A stretch of 64,000 bases of DNA, taken from assembly GCF_029962835.1 (NCBI RefSeq), contig NC_080573.1, positions 39,673,001 to 39,737,000 of the forward strand, given 5' to 3'. The DNA is from Magnolia sinica (taxonomy: Eukaryota; Streptophyta; Magnoliopsida; Magnoliales; Magnoliaceae). The notes under the pieces were generated by a model. It saw nothing but the letters and a program-made list of their open reading frames with translations. It made no database searches and was not told where the DNA came from. The translations under genes were made by a program, and so were the position numbers. The first letter of the stretch is position 1; the number at the start of each line of letters is the position of its first letter. This document shows positions 44,401 through 57,883 of the stretch, one piece after another.

Positions 44401-46242
44401 AATTTCATGATATGGGCAGGCTTCCAATGTTAGTTTTGCACAATTTGAAAAAGAGTGGTAACTCATCCTCCTCACATGTGGCATTGATATACAGCTATCT
44501 AGATCATCCAAATTGTAGATGGAGCATGTTTCTAAATCACACTGATTGTGCAATCATAACCGGCCTATAAATCGCTTCTGAAAAAGTTTGGCTAAAAGGA
44601 AAATGGTGAGTCGTCCAAATTGTAAGTGAAAATTCAGATGATTAATATCATCCACTGTCCAAACAATCCAATCTTGGGTCAGTGGTTTGGACAGTCTGGA
44701 TAGCCTGTACAATTAAGACATGTGCATGGTGGAAGAGTCTCCACCATTTTTAAATTGTACACGACTATCATAGGACTCCAGCCCTTCATGGAATTAATGA
44801 AGTGCTTTTCTTACCATGATCAAGAATAGCAAGGGATTATTGAATGGTGTGCCATCCTGTGGATGGGCCTTAGACTGAAATTGGCGTAATCAATCGATCC
44901 TGTCATTTTACTTGTGTTGCTTCTTTCAATCAAGACAGACCTTTCATCCCTTCGTTGGAACTTTTCCAGTCTGCTTTGCTTGCTTGTTGCCTTGTCGGGT
45001 TAGAATGTTGCGTATATTTGATTCCACAAATGTTGCCAACCAATGTTGCATGGATTCACATGCCCTTGTTCTTTTAGATTTCACTACTATTTTATACTGA
45101 TTTCTTCTCAATTCCTTTGCAACACAGGAGAGAAACTTTCGTTCCTGTGGTTGTAACTCTGCCAATCATCTCTATCTTTGGACTCAATTTATTTGATGCT
45201 AAGGATCTACTTCTCCTTGTTTCATGACTGCATGAATTATCAGTGTTTTTTTCATCAACTTTGACTCTTTATTTTTTATAACAAAAATCAAAATTCGTGT
45301 TGCTACTGCAGGCTATCGTTCTTTGTATGCCAACTACTTGTTGTTGCTTTATTACACGGATGCCCCTAGTGGGGTTCTTTATCATTTAATTTTTGGGGTT
45401 CATGGTTTAAGGGGTATGCAGCAGAATTATGATAAAATAGTGTTCATGGTATAGGGGGGAAATGTAAGGTGTCTGATATGTTGTAGAAGTGTCGAGTAGC
45501 TCTTGCTTGATATAGTTACTTCATTAGGGTCAATTTATCGAATCAGGGACCGGTCCTGACCTGTGTTTGTGGGCAGTTTGTTACTAACCAGTTCAAGCTA
45601 TCTGGCCTATGATGTCATCACAGTATAGTAAGTGGACATAATGATCAAATAAGGATTTGATCTGTTGACCATGGCTGATGTCCTGGTCCAGTGGTTCAAC
45701 AGGCTGGTTGCCAAATGGGTTTTTAGGGACCTGAACCATTTTGGCTGGTGGTTCCAATCCTGATCAAGATCACTCAAGAGGTTCTTACTCAATCGTTTTT
45801 TTATTTTATTTTATTTTATTTTAAATTTTTAATTTTAAATTTTTAAAACCGGTGCCCTGACCCGTTTCGCTGGCTGGCCCATTCATGGGTTCTAAAGCTG
45901 TAAAACCTTAATTTATACTAATGATAAATGATGAGCAGAGTGATATTGGAATATCTATCTTATTTTTTGTGGCCTATGTTATTTCGTCAGCGTGTGCATT
46001 ATCCACTCAGTTCAAAAGGAGTGGATTGGATTGGATTTCTCAGTTGTTAGGGTGAACATGTGGGACTGTGTGCCATGCTTGAAGCTTTGCTGTTTGTTTG
46101 CATTGATTAATGTTGTGTATTGATCATTCCTTGCTGAATTGTTTTCCGAATAATGGAATTTGGTGATTCAATGCAGTGGAAGAAGAAGCGTATGAGGAGG
46201 CTGAAGAGAAAGCGCCGAAAGATGAGGCAGAGATCCAAGTAG
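41417..46242 (+). CDS. RPL41: Large-subunit ribosomal protein eL41; join(41417..41428, 46177..46242)
   Basis: Exon 1 encodes MRAK (ATG 41417), followed by the donor GTACGT. Exon 2 follows the acceptor ATGCAG and encodes WKKKRMRRLKRKRR and onward to QRSK with stop TAG at 46240-46242. The spliced product is 25 residues, the standard full length of eukaryotic eL41. It is almost entirely Lys/Arg and forms a single helix at the interface of the two ribosomal subunits. The intron is phase 0 and 4748 bp. The promoter has telo-boxes and a TATA box. The intron, the perfect coding sequence and the promoter argue for a live gene and not a retrocopy. Another frame over exon 2 gives a 76-codon acidic ORF that is not real. 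Confidence 0.95.
42150..42746. mobile_element. Harbinger-like MITE in the RPL41 intron (about 597 bp)
   Basis: The left end is GGGCCTGTTTG and the right end, in reverse complement, is GGGGTTGTTTGGCAC. Flanking triplets are TTA (42147-42149) and TTG (42747-42749), near the TTA/TAA target of PIF/Harbinger elements. Both ends carry repeats of GGATTTGAAATCCCC-like sequence. It is non-coding. A hAT origin is not excluded. Confidence 0.55.
42860..43509. mobile_element. hAT-like non-autonomous element in the RPL41 intron (650 bp)
   Basis: Flanking 8-bp duplications ATTGGTGG (42852-42859) and TTCGGTGG (43510-43517) agree at 6 of 8 positions. Ends are TAGGGCTGCAAG and, in reverse complement, TACAGCTGAAAG. 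Subterminal zones are full of CCCAACCC and CGGGTTGGG repeats (42900-43010 and 43340-43490). The centre is AT-rich. Confidence 0.7.
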
Positions 46243-48400
46243 AGAGTTTTGACAGACAAATGGTGGGTCAGGTATCTCTCCAACTGGACCCTCATCATCC
46301 TGCCAATGTGTTGTTAGGGAGGGATTTTTGCTTATCCCCACTTACCTATCATTGGGTTGAGGATACTCGAGGAGATCTGCCTAGAAGCCATATAGTCTGT
46401 TTTTAGTTTCATGTTTTGCAGTTTTAGATTCAGACCTTGTGCTGGTGTAGCTGGTTGATCAGTTGTTGTTTGGACCCTTGAGAGATTCTTGGAGTTAATA
46501 TCACCCCTTGTGGTGGCTATCTTTCTTTTTGAAGTTTCATGTGTTTTCATTAAGGTGCAATACGATTTGCCTGTGAGCGATATGCAATCCAAAATAGCCT
46601 TTTCTCATTGGGGAATGGTACGATATTGCCAAAACCAATTTTGGTTTCTGTCGCTATTTCAGTTTGGCAAAGGCATGGCTATGATGTCAGTGCCTCAATG
46701 ACCTTGCTTGGGTGGAGGTTCCTTTACAGAAAACCCAGTTTGAGCCCTTGTAGGCCTTGGATGAGAGTTGCATGACCCCAAATATTGCACCAATTGGATC
46801 ATTATGGGTTTTTAGGTCTGCAAAATTGATGGTAACTGATAAATATCTTTACTGTTTTTCTCTGGCTGTCCCTGTCCATTTTTTCTATTATGGCCTTGTA
46901 TAATACAACCATCACGATTTTGGACCTACCTGGTGGAATGCTCATCCCATCATATTCTCCATTTATTAAGAATGATAGAAATATAAAATAATGCTTGACC
47001 TAGCATTTTGTTGTATGTGTGTTGGTACGAGGTGAATTTTTGTTGCCATCAGGTAATGTCGAATCCCTATTTTTATGCTAAGGTGACCTTTGGGATCAAG
47101 ATCAATAACCCATCAAATATCGTTTTAGAGATGTGCTCATTCCTGCTGCATCCACTTTTGCTAATTAATCTCATATACCCCCTGTTCTTCTACATGTCCA
47201 ACTGTTGGTCATATTTTTTTTTTAAAAAAAAAAAAATTTCAAATCAGGAAATATAAGAAGCCATACTAGGGTTTTTATCGGCCCTACTCGTATATTACAT
47301 AAGTTAGGTAACTTAATTCCTTTACAGGTCTTCTTATACCATTCTTACTGACTTGCCTGTGGCAATGGTGTCCAAGCTGTCCATCAAGGTTGCCCCGCAA
47401 TGAAATTTGAGTACCCCCGGCTTGTAATGAGAACGTAACGTTTCAGGTCTGAGGTGTGTAAACACAAGCAGCAGATGGGAATTGCTGATGTCTACAACTG
47501 TTATACCAAAGCTCTGTGGTTCCCACAATGTTTTATATGTTTATCTACTCCCAACCATCAGTTCCTAACCCTTGTTCGAGCAATATATATAGAAAAAAAA
47601 TGTCCAACACAAAACTCTGGTGGGCTACACTAACAGGAACAATGTAATCTGCGATGTGTTGCACCATCTTCACTTAATGCTTGTAAGTTATGACTGATTA
47701 ATGGGTTTGTTGAAAGATGCGCACCATAGTGTCCCCATATGAACCCAGGACATCCCATTGTTCCATTGGTGGGTCATCTTTTAACAATCCAAATCGTTTA
47801 TAGGATGGGACTCATCATCATCAATGGGTGATGACCATAAAGATGAGCTCATGAATTTTGAGCATTTCTGCCAATTGATCAATTGATTCTTTTTTTTTTC
47901 TTTTTTCTTTTTTCTTTTTTTTTTGTTGCACATGGACGTTAAATTTTTGTATTATGAATACTATTACTGTTTGTTTGGAAATTTTACAAATTACTAACTC
48001 ACTAATTCAGCATTTACTTCCCTGTACTTGAAAAAAAAGGTTTTCAATAAGCTATTCCATTAGTTTTATATTTTTTTTCAAAAAGGTTTTCAAAAAACTA
48101 TTTCATTACCTTCGGTTGGGTTTCTTAATGAAAGTGGGGTTCGCTGTGTGAGCAATGGGTTGGCAGCTCAATTGAGCCCGTGTGATGTTCACGTAAAATC
48201 CACTCTGACCGCTGGGTGCATCACATTCACGTGAAATCCATGTCACGTCACCCCATGTAAGGCTCTTGGCCCAAAAACCAGCCCATTTCATGATTAGGTG
48301 AACCATGCCATTAGAAATAGTGTACAGGGTAAGCTCACCCTAACCTATTTTCTAACCTATTTTCATTTGTGTGGCTCACCTGAATCATGGATATGCCTGG
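46243..48400 (+). other. RPL41 3' untranslated region, then intergenic
   Basis: The transcript end is not visible; I found no clear AATAAA signal near the stop. The rest is T-rich with homopolymers (47213-47237, 47890-47930). No second gene is supported. The 48106-48306 minus frame lies in a patch with CACGTGAAATCC repeats and has no recognisable content. Confidence 0.45.
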
Positions 48401-48410
48401 CTTTTGGAGT

Positions 48411-48893
48411 GGGGACTGGGTACTACCCCGGCTGGAACCTAACTAGAGATGGATGATCTGTCAGGGGCTCTGTGGAACCACCATATGTGTTATCCAAGCC
48501 GTCCATCCATTTGGAAAGATTAATTTAGAGCATTAACACAAAAAGGAGGCAGAACAAAGGCTGGAGTGGACCACACCACAGAAAGCAGTGGTGACAATGG
48601 TCCCCACAATTGAAACCTTCCTGGTCTTCACCTCACACACACACACACGCACACAACTTCTGTGCCCTGAGAGGTTTTCAATGGTAGACTTTCAATCCCC
48701 TTCGTTTCCTGTGGTGCAGTCAACTTGAGCATTCAATCTGCTTCATTTTTAGGCTCATCACCTGAAATGATATTTTAAAATAGATAAACAGCGTGAATAA
48801 AACACACACATCACAGTAGGCCTTATGGAGCCCCTGCAGGACCGTTCGCCTCTAGTTAGGTCCTGGTGGGGGTAGTACTCAATCCCCACCCTA
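48411..48893. mobile_element. GTGGGCC-type fold-back element with long inverted ends (about 483 bp)
   Basis: The left arm (48411-48500) and the reverse complement of the right arm (48800-48893) share GGGGA.TG.GTACTACCCC, GACCTAACTAGAG-like and CAGGGGCTC blocks in order. The body has the family landmarks GTGGACCACACCA, TTCTGTGCCCTGAG and GTGGTGCAGTC. It is non-coding. Confidence 0.75.
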
Positions 48894-49335
48894 AATTTTG
48901 ATTTGGAATCTCTCTCTCTCTCTTCTTTTTTTTTTCACACACCCTCACACGCTCACGCCGTAGTTGGATTTCACCACCTATGGGTACTCAACCCCTGACC
49001 AGGTGTTGAAACTCTTGAGAGTCTACCACCGGAGAAAGAGTAAGGAACCATTTGGAATCTAATGGATGGAATGGTTTTAATATAAGGAGGTGAATGTTCA
49101 TAAATTTCCACTGATATATTTGAAATGAAAAAGAAAAGTTCTCATGTCCAGCCATTGGACCACAAAATACAGGCCATCAAAGAGATACCTTCTAGCCCTT
49201 CATATGCGTGCAACATCCAGCCTGTACAATAGGTTGGAATCACAGAGATAATTTCTTCATGTAAAAATCAGTCTCATTTATTTACTAAACCTCACTTGTA
49301 TTTTGTTTTTTATCAATGGTAAATAAAAATAAAAA

Positions 49336-49368
<33 letters not shown>

Positions 49369-49369
49369 G
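48894..49369. other. Intergenic, no gene
   Basis: Low-complexity runs only: CT at 48910-48925, T at 48925-48938, and (TA)n at 49338-49366. Confidence 0.6.
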
Positions 49370-51640
<2,271 letters not shown>

Positions 51641-54407
51641 TCTAAAGTAACAAGTGGTACAGAACCATAATGCAAGATTTTATACCTCCTCCCATAAAAA
51701 AGATACTTATGAAGCAATAGAGCTGCAGAACAATGCTGGATTTTATGCCTCCTCTGGTGCAGAACCACCAGTCTTCTCTCCTGGGGGGTCCACATAAATA
51801 GCTAAAAGAAAAGGTCCCAACAAGCCCTCCCAACATAACACAGCATGACGCGGCCAGGCAGGGTGAGCATCTCAGATGGAAAGGTGTACAAACACACATC
51901 CTGTCATGCTCCCATCGAAATACATCTTCATACTAGGTAGCATTTCATATGGTAGCACAGCTTACAAAAAGGAGCACCAAGCTGATGAGGACATCAACAT
52001 CAGGGGGCCTGGACAATGGAAATACAGGCATCAATCCTCTCGAAGGCAAATACATGGGTCTCTGCTAGCAGCAATCCTGGGAAAACAACCTGCCCAGTGG
52101 ATGCGATGAGCAGCAACCTTTATTTGGTGCATAGCTTCCAACTTCCAGCAGCAGCCTCATCCACACAAATAACACAATACTTGAATTGAAAACTACATGT
52201 ATATACACTCCCCTCCCACAATTTAAAAAGAAAATTACAACGCTGCTGCTGCTGCTACAGACACCACTTCCAAAACAACTTGAGCGACCCTTACAAGGCA
52301 TGCATACAAGTTATACAAGGACACAGATTGCACTCATCTCAAAACGTCTTATATACCAAAAATCATTTAAGCTATATACTTAGAAAAATAAGGAAGCAGA
52401 GCCCTATCCAGTAACTGAGGATGTCGTCAACAAGGGAGGCATGCTTACCGAGATAAAATTTAGTGCGGAAAAGAATGGTACTCACATTCACATAACTTGC
52501 AAATTACATACATGTCTTAGATGGCCATTTATGAGCTCGCTAGTAAGATTGAAGGGCACAACGATCCTCGTCAAGGAACACATGCCCTTCTGAGCTTTAC
52601 AAATTGACTTCTTGCATGTGCTTCAATAAATACAGCTGACAAGGGAGGCCCTGGCTTCACAAGTAAATTACTGAAAAGGATCTGGATGTATATTTTGGGC
52701 GTCCGATGATACCTGGGTGTATATAGGGGTAAATCCCTAGAGAAATAAGTTTTTCAAAAGTGGTGCGCTATTAAGAGGCTCCCAGAAACTTGGGTGTGTT
52801 TAAGGGACACCTTGTATATCTTTAGGGAACACACTCATAGAAAAATAATGATTTGAAAAGGATGCTATTTTCATGATCGACGAAACCTTGCGTGTATTTA
52901 CATTAAAACCCTTTTAAAAAGGGGATTTATTTTGGGGTCCCAGGAGGAACCATGAGTGTGTCTAGGAAAAAATCCCAAAATACAATCCATTTTTTTGGGA
53001 GTATGAGTCGAAGCAATAACAAGAATATTTCTAGTGGAACATCTTTCACAATCTCTGGAGAGACAGTTCACTAATATACCGAGGGATGAGTAATTTGACT
53101 CATTCACATATACATATGAATGTTTGGAATCCACATTATGCAAGGGGACATTGCTTTTGTTAATTCTAATTGAGGGGTGATATCAAATCGGTCTATTTTC
53201 GGCGTCATATACATAGCGCATTCGTCATAGTTAGCAGCTCTGTATCAAGGTCACATGACCAGCATGCAAAATTCATCTCCACAGTTGAAGATCAGTGGCC
53301 CACCCGTTGAACGGTCCTAATTGGTAGTGTATTCCATATAAAGGAATACATTCCAAACTTCCACACATCGCATTCATCTTCAAATACAATCCAAGGAAGT
53401 GCATATTTCATCTCCCATATGATAGGATATTCCTTACATCATATTTCATGTATGAAATGAATCTTAGATTAGATAATGCAGAGTGACTGAATGGCAAAAA
53501 ATTACTGTTGGCAGGGCAGTGCTTGACCATTGATTCTGGATGCTGTGCAGTAATTTACATGGCTTTGAAGCTTCCAAGATAACTGAGTTTAGTTGAAACT
53601 CCAAACCCAAGCATTGGGCTTGCAGTCCAATGGCATCAATTCCACAAAATTGCATCGATTTGGGATAAATTTATTCAGTACAAATATAAAAAGAGGGAGT
53701 TCCTCGATTGTAATTACCTTATGGCCTGCGCGGGTGGCACTTAAAAACGAGTTCCACATTTAAGATGCAATTGAAATAATCCAAATAACCTACAATCATG
53801 ATCTCTAATATGGATTTACAATTAACTAAAATGAGATTAACTAATTTTTATGTGGCACCCAAACAACATGGTAAATTGCATGGTTATTTCATGATGAGAT
53901 AATTAAATATAAATAACAGCGTAATTGCAATCCACAGGCACTCTCCTCAAATAGAGTTAACCAATCAGCACTTCTTAATTGCAAGATGCATCAGCTGATG
54001 GGTTTTGGATAATACATGGCAAGTTTAGAAAATTTAAAATTTGACTATGAGAACAAATATGTGAGGCTTTTGGTGAACAAAATATCATGAAAATTTTGGA
54101 ATAAATTAGTTTAAAGACACACTAACATGAAATCTCATGACATTCAGTTCAACCAAAAGGACCCTATCAGGAACTTTTTAAACCAAAATGAATTCAATAA
54201 AATTAAGTAGAGAGGTGTAAATAGGCTGGTCTAGGGCCAAATGAACCAACATGCTCAACGACAATCCATATGGGTACCGCTAGCAACAAGGTTTGAAATT
54301 GGGGGTGTCACGTAACATATCGTCCCCAACAAATAAGTAAGCCTTAGTTCGATACAGGGCAGTGCACCCGTATTGCTATTGGGCATATGCGAAGCTTGTG
54401 CATGTAA

Positions 54408-54746
54408 GGGGTCATTTAGATGCCTCATGCCTGTAAATGGGGCCAAGTTGTAAATGATTTACATGTAAACCATTTACACTCTGTGTTTGGATCGCATTTT
54501 TTTTGCCTCTAGATCATTTACAGGCTTACAGCATTTACCCTGTTCTCATTTACATGAAAAAAGTTTGGATTTCATCTACAAGCTCTCCATTTACAGCCTA
54601 ACGGGTATAAATGGAAAGATCGGCTCTCCATTTACATGACTTAAACAATTTACAGGCTATCCAAACACAAACAATCATTTACCTGTAAATCATTTCCAGC
54701 TTAACAAGACAAGCTGTAAATGATTTACAGGCATTCAAACGACCCC
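54408..54746. mobile_element. Harbinger-like MITE with GTAAATGATTTACA palindromes (339 bp)
   Basis: Inverted ends are GGGGTCATTTAGATGCC and GGGGTCGTTTGAATGCC (14 of 17 identical). Flanking triplets TAA (54405-54407) and TTA (54747-54749) fit a TWA target. Inside, about a dozen copies of GTAAATGATTTAC or its halves occur on both sides. It is non-coding. Confidence 0.75.
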
Positions 54747-55477
54747 TTATGGTTTTCAGATGATCACCTTTCCTGATTAGGGGCGCAAAAATTCAATAAA
54801 AAGACAGTTATCCTAACAGAGTTTCTTGATTTTTCAAATTAGGGTCATTTGCAGGCATCCTTCATAGGTTTATGAAATCAATGAACTAATAAAAACATCC
54901 ATGTTTCTATGAGCAGTTAATTCCAATTAAGTCTTAGCTTTTGATCGACTGCATGATAATAAAGGCAGAGCTTCTGGTATGTACCTCTTGGGTCGGTGCC
55001 TTTTCATGAATAATTGAAATTTGGTTGGAGATCGTCTTCTGTCTGCTTGGGTTATCTTTGCGGATTATCTGACACAGCAATGGATAGCGCAAGAAAGAAA
55101 AAGGAAAAAAAGGACGCAAGAGAGGGGAGATTCCAGGCAAGAGAGCCCGTGCAATCCCCCCTAAAACCCGAAAAAGAGAATTTTTATTAGGCTCTTTGAC
55201 CTGCCATGCAAGCGCACCCGTCATGGCAAAGGTCGGATGACATAGATCCATGGCCGTATAAGCGCTTCCAAGCTTCCTACATCTCTAACATCTTCAACGA
55301 AACCCTAACATCCGCCTCCATCTCTCCAGCACCGACAGCTTCTCTTTACACGTAACGGAACATCAAACCCAAAAAAGGTCGATTTACAGTCATGCCAGAA
55401 GCATCAGATGAGCGATTACTGCGAAAACAAGACATCTGATGAAAACGACAACAGCCTCTACATATGAGGGATCACAA

Positions 55478-55565
55478 GCAGAAACCCTCCTTCCAGCGAT
55501 CAGACCCAACCATCTTCATAGGCAGAAACCCTCCTTCCAGCGATCAGACCCAACCATCTTCATAC
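55478..55565. repeat. Tandem duplication, 44-bp unit, 2 copies
   Basis: GCAGAAACCCTCCTTCCAGC and the following 24 bp are repeated with one difference at the last base (55478-55521, 55522-55565). Confidence 0.9.
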
Positions 55566-56038
55566 GCGAAATCTCCTTCATGCTTTGGAAATAGATCGTA
55601 AGCCTGAGAAACAAATGGGGAAAAACAAGACCTGCAAGATAACCAAAAACTATAAGGAAAAACTAAAAGAAAAGACACAAAACCTCCGCTAAATCGTAGA
55701 TCGGCGATATATCAGATTTTCGAAGAGAGAGAGAGGCAAGATCTCGTCAAGAATCCATCGATCTGCAGATGAAATAGATAGATCTGGAGAGAGGACGAGA
55801 TCGGAGGGAAATGATAAAAAAAAAAAAAAGGAGGAAAAACGCCTATCAGGACGTAGATCTGCGAGAGATCTAAACGAAAATAAAGAAAGAAAGGATAAAA
55901 GAAGAGAACAGACGAAGAGATCTAAGAAAGATGGCGCAAGAGGCAAAAGCCGAGGGGAAGACGGTTTTTAACGCTGACAGTTTTTTTTTCACTCTTATCT
56001 TAGGAAACGCATTGCGTGGTGTGCCACACACCACTGAC

Positions 56039-56490
56039 CTTGGTGGTGTGTTGACGTCACCAAGTTCTGTGGGCCCCACTACGATGTATGTGTTATATCC
56101 AAACCGTCCGTCCGTTTGAAGAGATCTTTTCATAGCTTGATCAGAAAAATGAGATGGATCCAGATTTCAAACGGACCACACTTCAGAAAGTAGTGAGGAT
56201 TGAACGTTTATCACTGAAACCTTCCAGGGGGTCACACAAATTTTGTATCAATCTGTTATTTGTTCTTTCCCTTCATCGAGGTCTGAGTGAGCTTATGAAC
56301 GGTTTGGATGGAAAATACACACCATAGTCATGGTGGGCTTAGAATGTTTCAACGGTAGGAATCTTTCTACCACCGTTTTTGGGGTGTGATCCATTTGAGC
56401 TCCTGTACAAGCATGAACTAAAAATGATGATCTCCAAGCGTATATCATAGTGTGCATACAGAACTTGGCTACCTGGATGCATCATATAGG
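56039..56490. mobile_element. GTGGGCC-type fold-back element
   Basis: The left arm has TTGGTGGTGTGTTGACGTCA, CCAAGTTCTGTGGGCCCC and ATGTATGTG. The right arm carries CAGAACTTGG and a diverged CATAGTGTGCAT in inverted order. The body landmarks (GACCACACTTCAGAAAG, TTCATCGAGGTCTG, GGTGGGCTTAGAATG) are those of the family. Its left arm is almost the same as that of the neighbour at 56493. Confidence 0.65.
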
Positions 56491-56492
56491 TT

Positions 56493-57467
56493 GGTGGTGT
56501 GCTCGTCACCGAGTTTTGTGGGCCCCAACACAACGTGTGTTATATGGGAACGGATTGCTACTCCCCGGCAATTGGCCAAGTGGTCGGTGCTATGTGAGCC
56601 CCACCATGATGTATGGTTTCATCTACTCCGTCCATCTATTTTTATATATGATTTTATGATACGAGACCAAAACTGAGATATATCCTATTCTCGGACCGCA
56701 TTACAGGAAACAGTGTTGAATGAACAATGACCATTAAAAACTTTTTGGGGGCTATAAAAGTTTTTGAATGAACAATGACCATTAAAAACTTTTTGAGGGA
56801 TATAAAAGTTGTGGATCAAGCTGATCTTTGTTTTTTTCCCTTCATCCGGGTCTGTGTGACCTTGGATGTCAAATAAACAGGACAGTGGGCCTTAGGAGAA
56901 TTTTAATGGTGGATATCCAATCACTATTGTTTTCTTGTGGTGTGTTCCACCTGGGATTTATATTCCTAACTTTTTTTGAATCAGGCCCTAAAATGATCCG
57001 TAAAAATGGATGAACGGAATGGATGAAGTACATACATCATGGTGGCGCCCACAGAGCACCGACCATCAGCCACGGGGCCGTGGCGGGGGAGTAGCCAATC
57101 CGTTTCCGTATGTCTAAACCAAGCAAAAATGAGATTGATCCAAAACTCAAGGGGAGCGTGTACCATTGAAAACTTCCTGAGGGTGACCGGGTCTTGGATC
57201 AATCTGTTATTTATTTTTTCTCTCCATTTTTGTCTGTGTCATCTTATCAATTGGTTGGATAACAAATAAACATCACGGTGGGCCCTAAGAATTTTCAGAG
57301 GTGGAAATCATTATACTCATTGCTTTTTATTGTGTGTGGTCCACTTATCTTTGTATCAGCCTCATTTTTGGGCTCATGCCCTAAATGATCTCAAAATTTG
57401 GATGTGCGGTGTGGATATTAAACAACATCATAGTGGATTCATAGAACTTGGTGATGTCAAGACACTA
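56493..57467. mobile_element. GTGGGCC-type element interrupted by a nested relative
   Basis: The left arm TGGTGTGCTCGTCACCGAG matches, inverted, the right arm ACTTGGTGATGTCAAGACAC (57449-57468). The family body resumes at 57111 (TCTAAACCAAGCAAAAATG) after the 56546-57107 insertion, where unbroken relatives read GTTATATCCAAACCG. Confidence 0.65.
56546..57107. mobile_element. Nested GTGGGCC-type element (562 bp) with about 100-bp inverted ends
   Basis: The left arm is GGAACGGATTGCTACTCCCC and the inverted right arm is GGAAACGGATTGGCTACTCC. Both continue through GGTCGGTGCT.TGTG and CACCATGATGTATG. A 48-bp tandem duplication (56717-56764 and 56765-56811) lies in its body. No target duplication could be assigned. 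Confidence 0.75.
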
Positions 57468-57883
57468 CGAAAGTGATGGTGTGTGTTGGGGGCACAAAAT
57501 TAAAGAGAAATAACGAGTAAAAGAAGTGAAGAACTTAGAGCCGAAGAGAAGAAAGAATTGAGAAATTTTCAAAGAGAAAGAGAAAAACTCATTGTGCGCG
57601 CATTGGAGACGTTGCGGGGCCATTGCGTGGCGCAACAAGTTCTTACATATGGACGGCATAATGGTGATGGGTGGCACATAAATCAAGGCCACACATGTGA
57701 AATGCCTATAAATACCCCTTCAGCACCATCATTTCATTCATTCGTAAGTTCCAAGTTTCAGAAGACTTCAAAATACCTCCGGGATTTCACCTAAAACGCT
57801 TCAGGTGTTCAGTAGGAGGAGAATAAGGAAAGGTGTAGGAGGAATTCCCTGTTGCACAGGGTGCGCACAATAGGGAGCCAATG
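57468..57883. other. Intergenic, no recognised feature
   Basis: Purine-rich at 57500-57600. The frames at 57465-57692 (minus) and 57558-57794 (plus) match nothing I know. Confidence 0.5.

Larger units (their letters stand above)
41429..46176 (+). other. RPL41 intron (4748 bp) with transposon insertions
   Basis: GT (41429) to AG (46176) with a T-rich stretch in the 40 bp before the acceptor. It contains a Harbinger-like element (42150-42746) and a hAT-like element (42860-43509). From 43510 to 46176 no element edges were found. Short frames at 43698-43883, 43944-44152 and 44352-44570 match nothing I recognise. An ATTTT-rich run lies at 45800-45850. Confidence 0.85.
51641..55960 (-). other. Possible transcript locus of unknown coding status
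   Basis: On the minus strand, 55930-55680 is rich in CTCTC and AGATCT/GATCG words and looks like a plant 5' leader. At the other end, 52110-51650 is gene-like in composition and carries a loosely duplicated segment (TATGAAGCAATAGAG / GCAGAACAATGC with TTTTATACCTCCTCC / TTTTATGCCTCCTC). No frame over about 100 codons or known domain is present. It could be a long non-coding RNA, the untranslated parts of a gene, or nothing. A MITE (54408-54746) and a 44-bp duplication (55478-55565) lie inside. Confidence 0.25.

Noticed and set aside
46176..46406. 76-codon acidic ORF over RPL41 exon 2
   Set aside because: It is the +1 frame of the Lys/Arg-rich eL41 codons (AAG read as GAA/GAG). The eL41 frame gives the exact full-length family protein.
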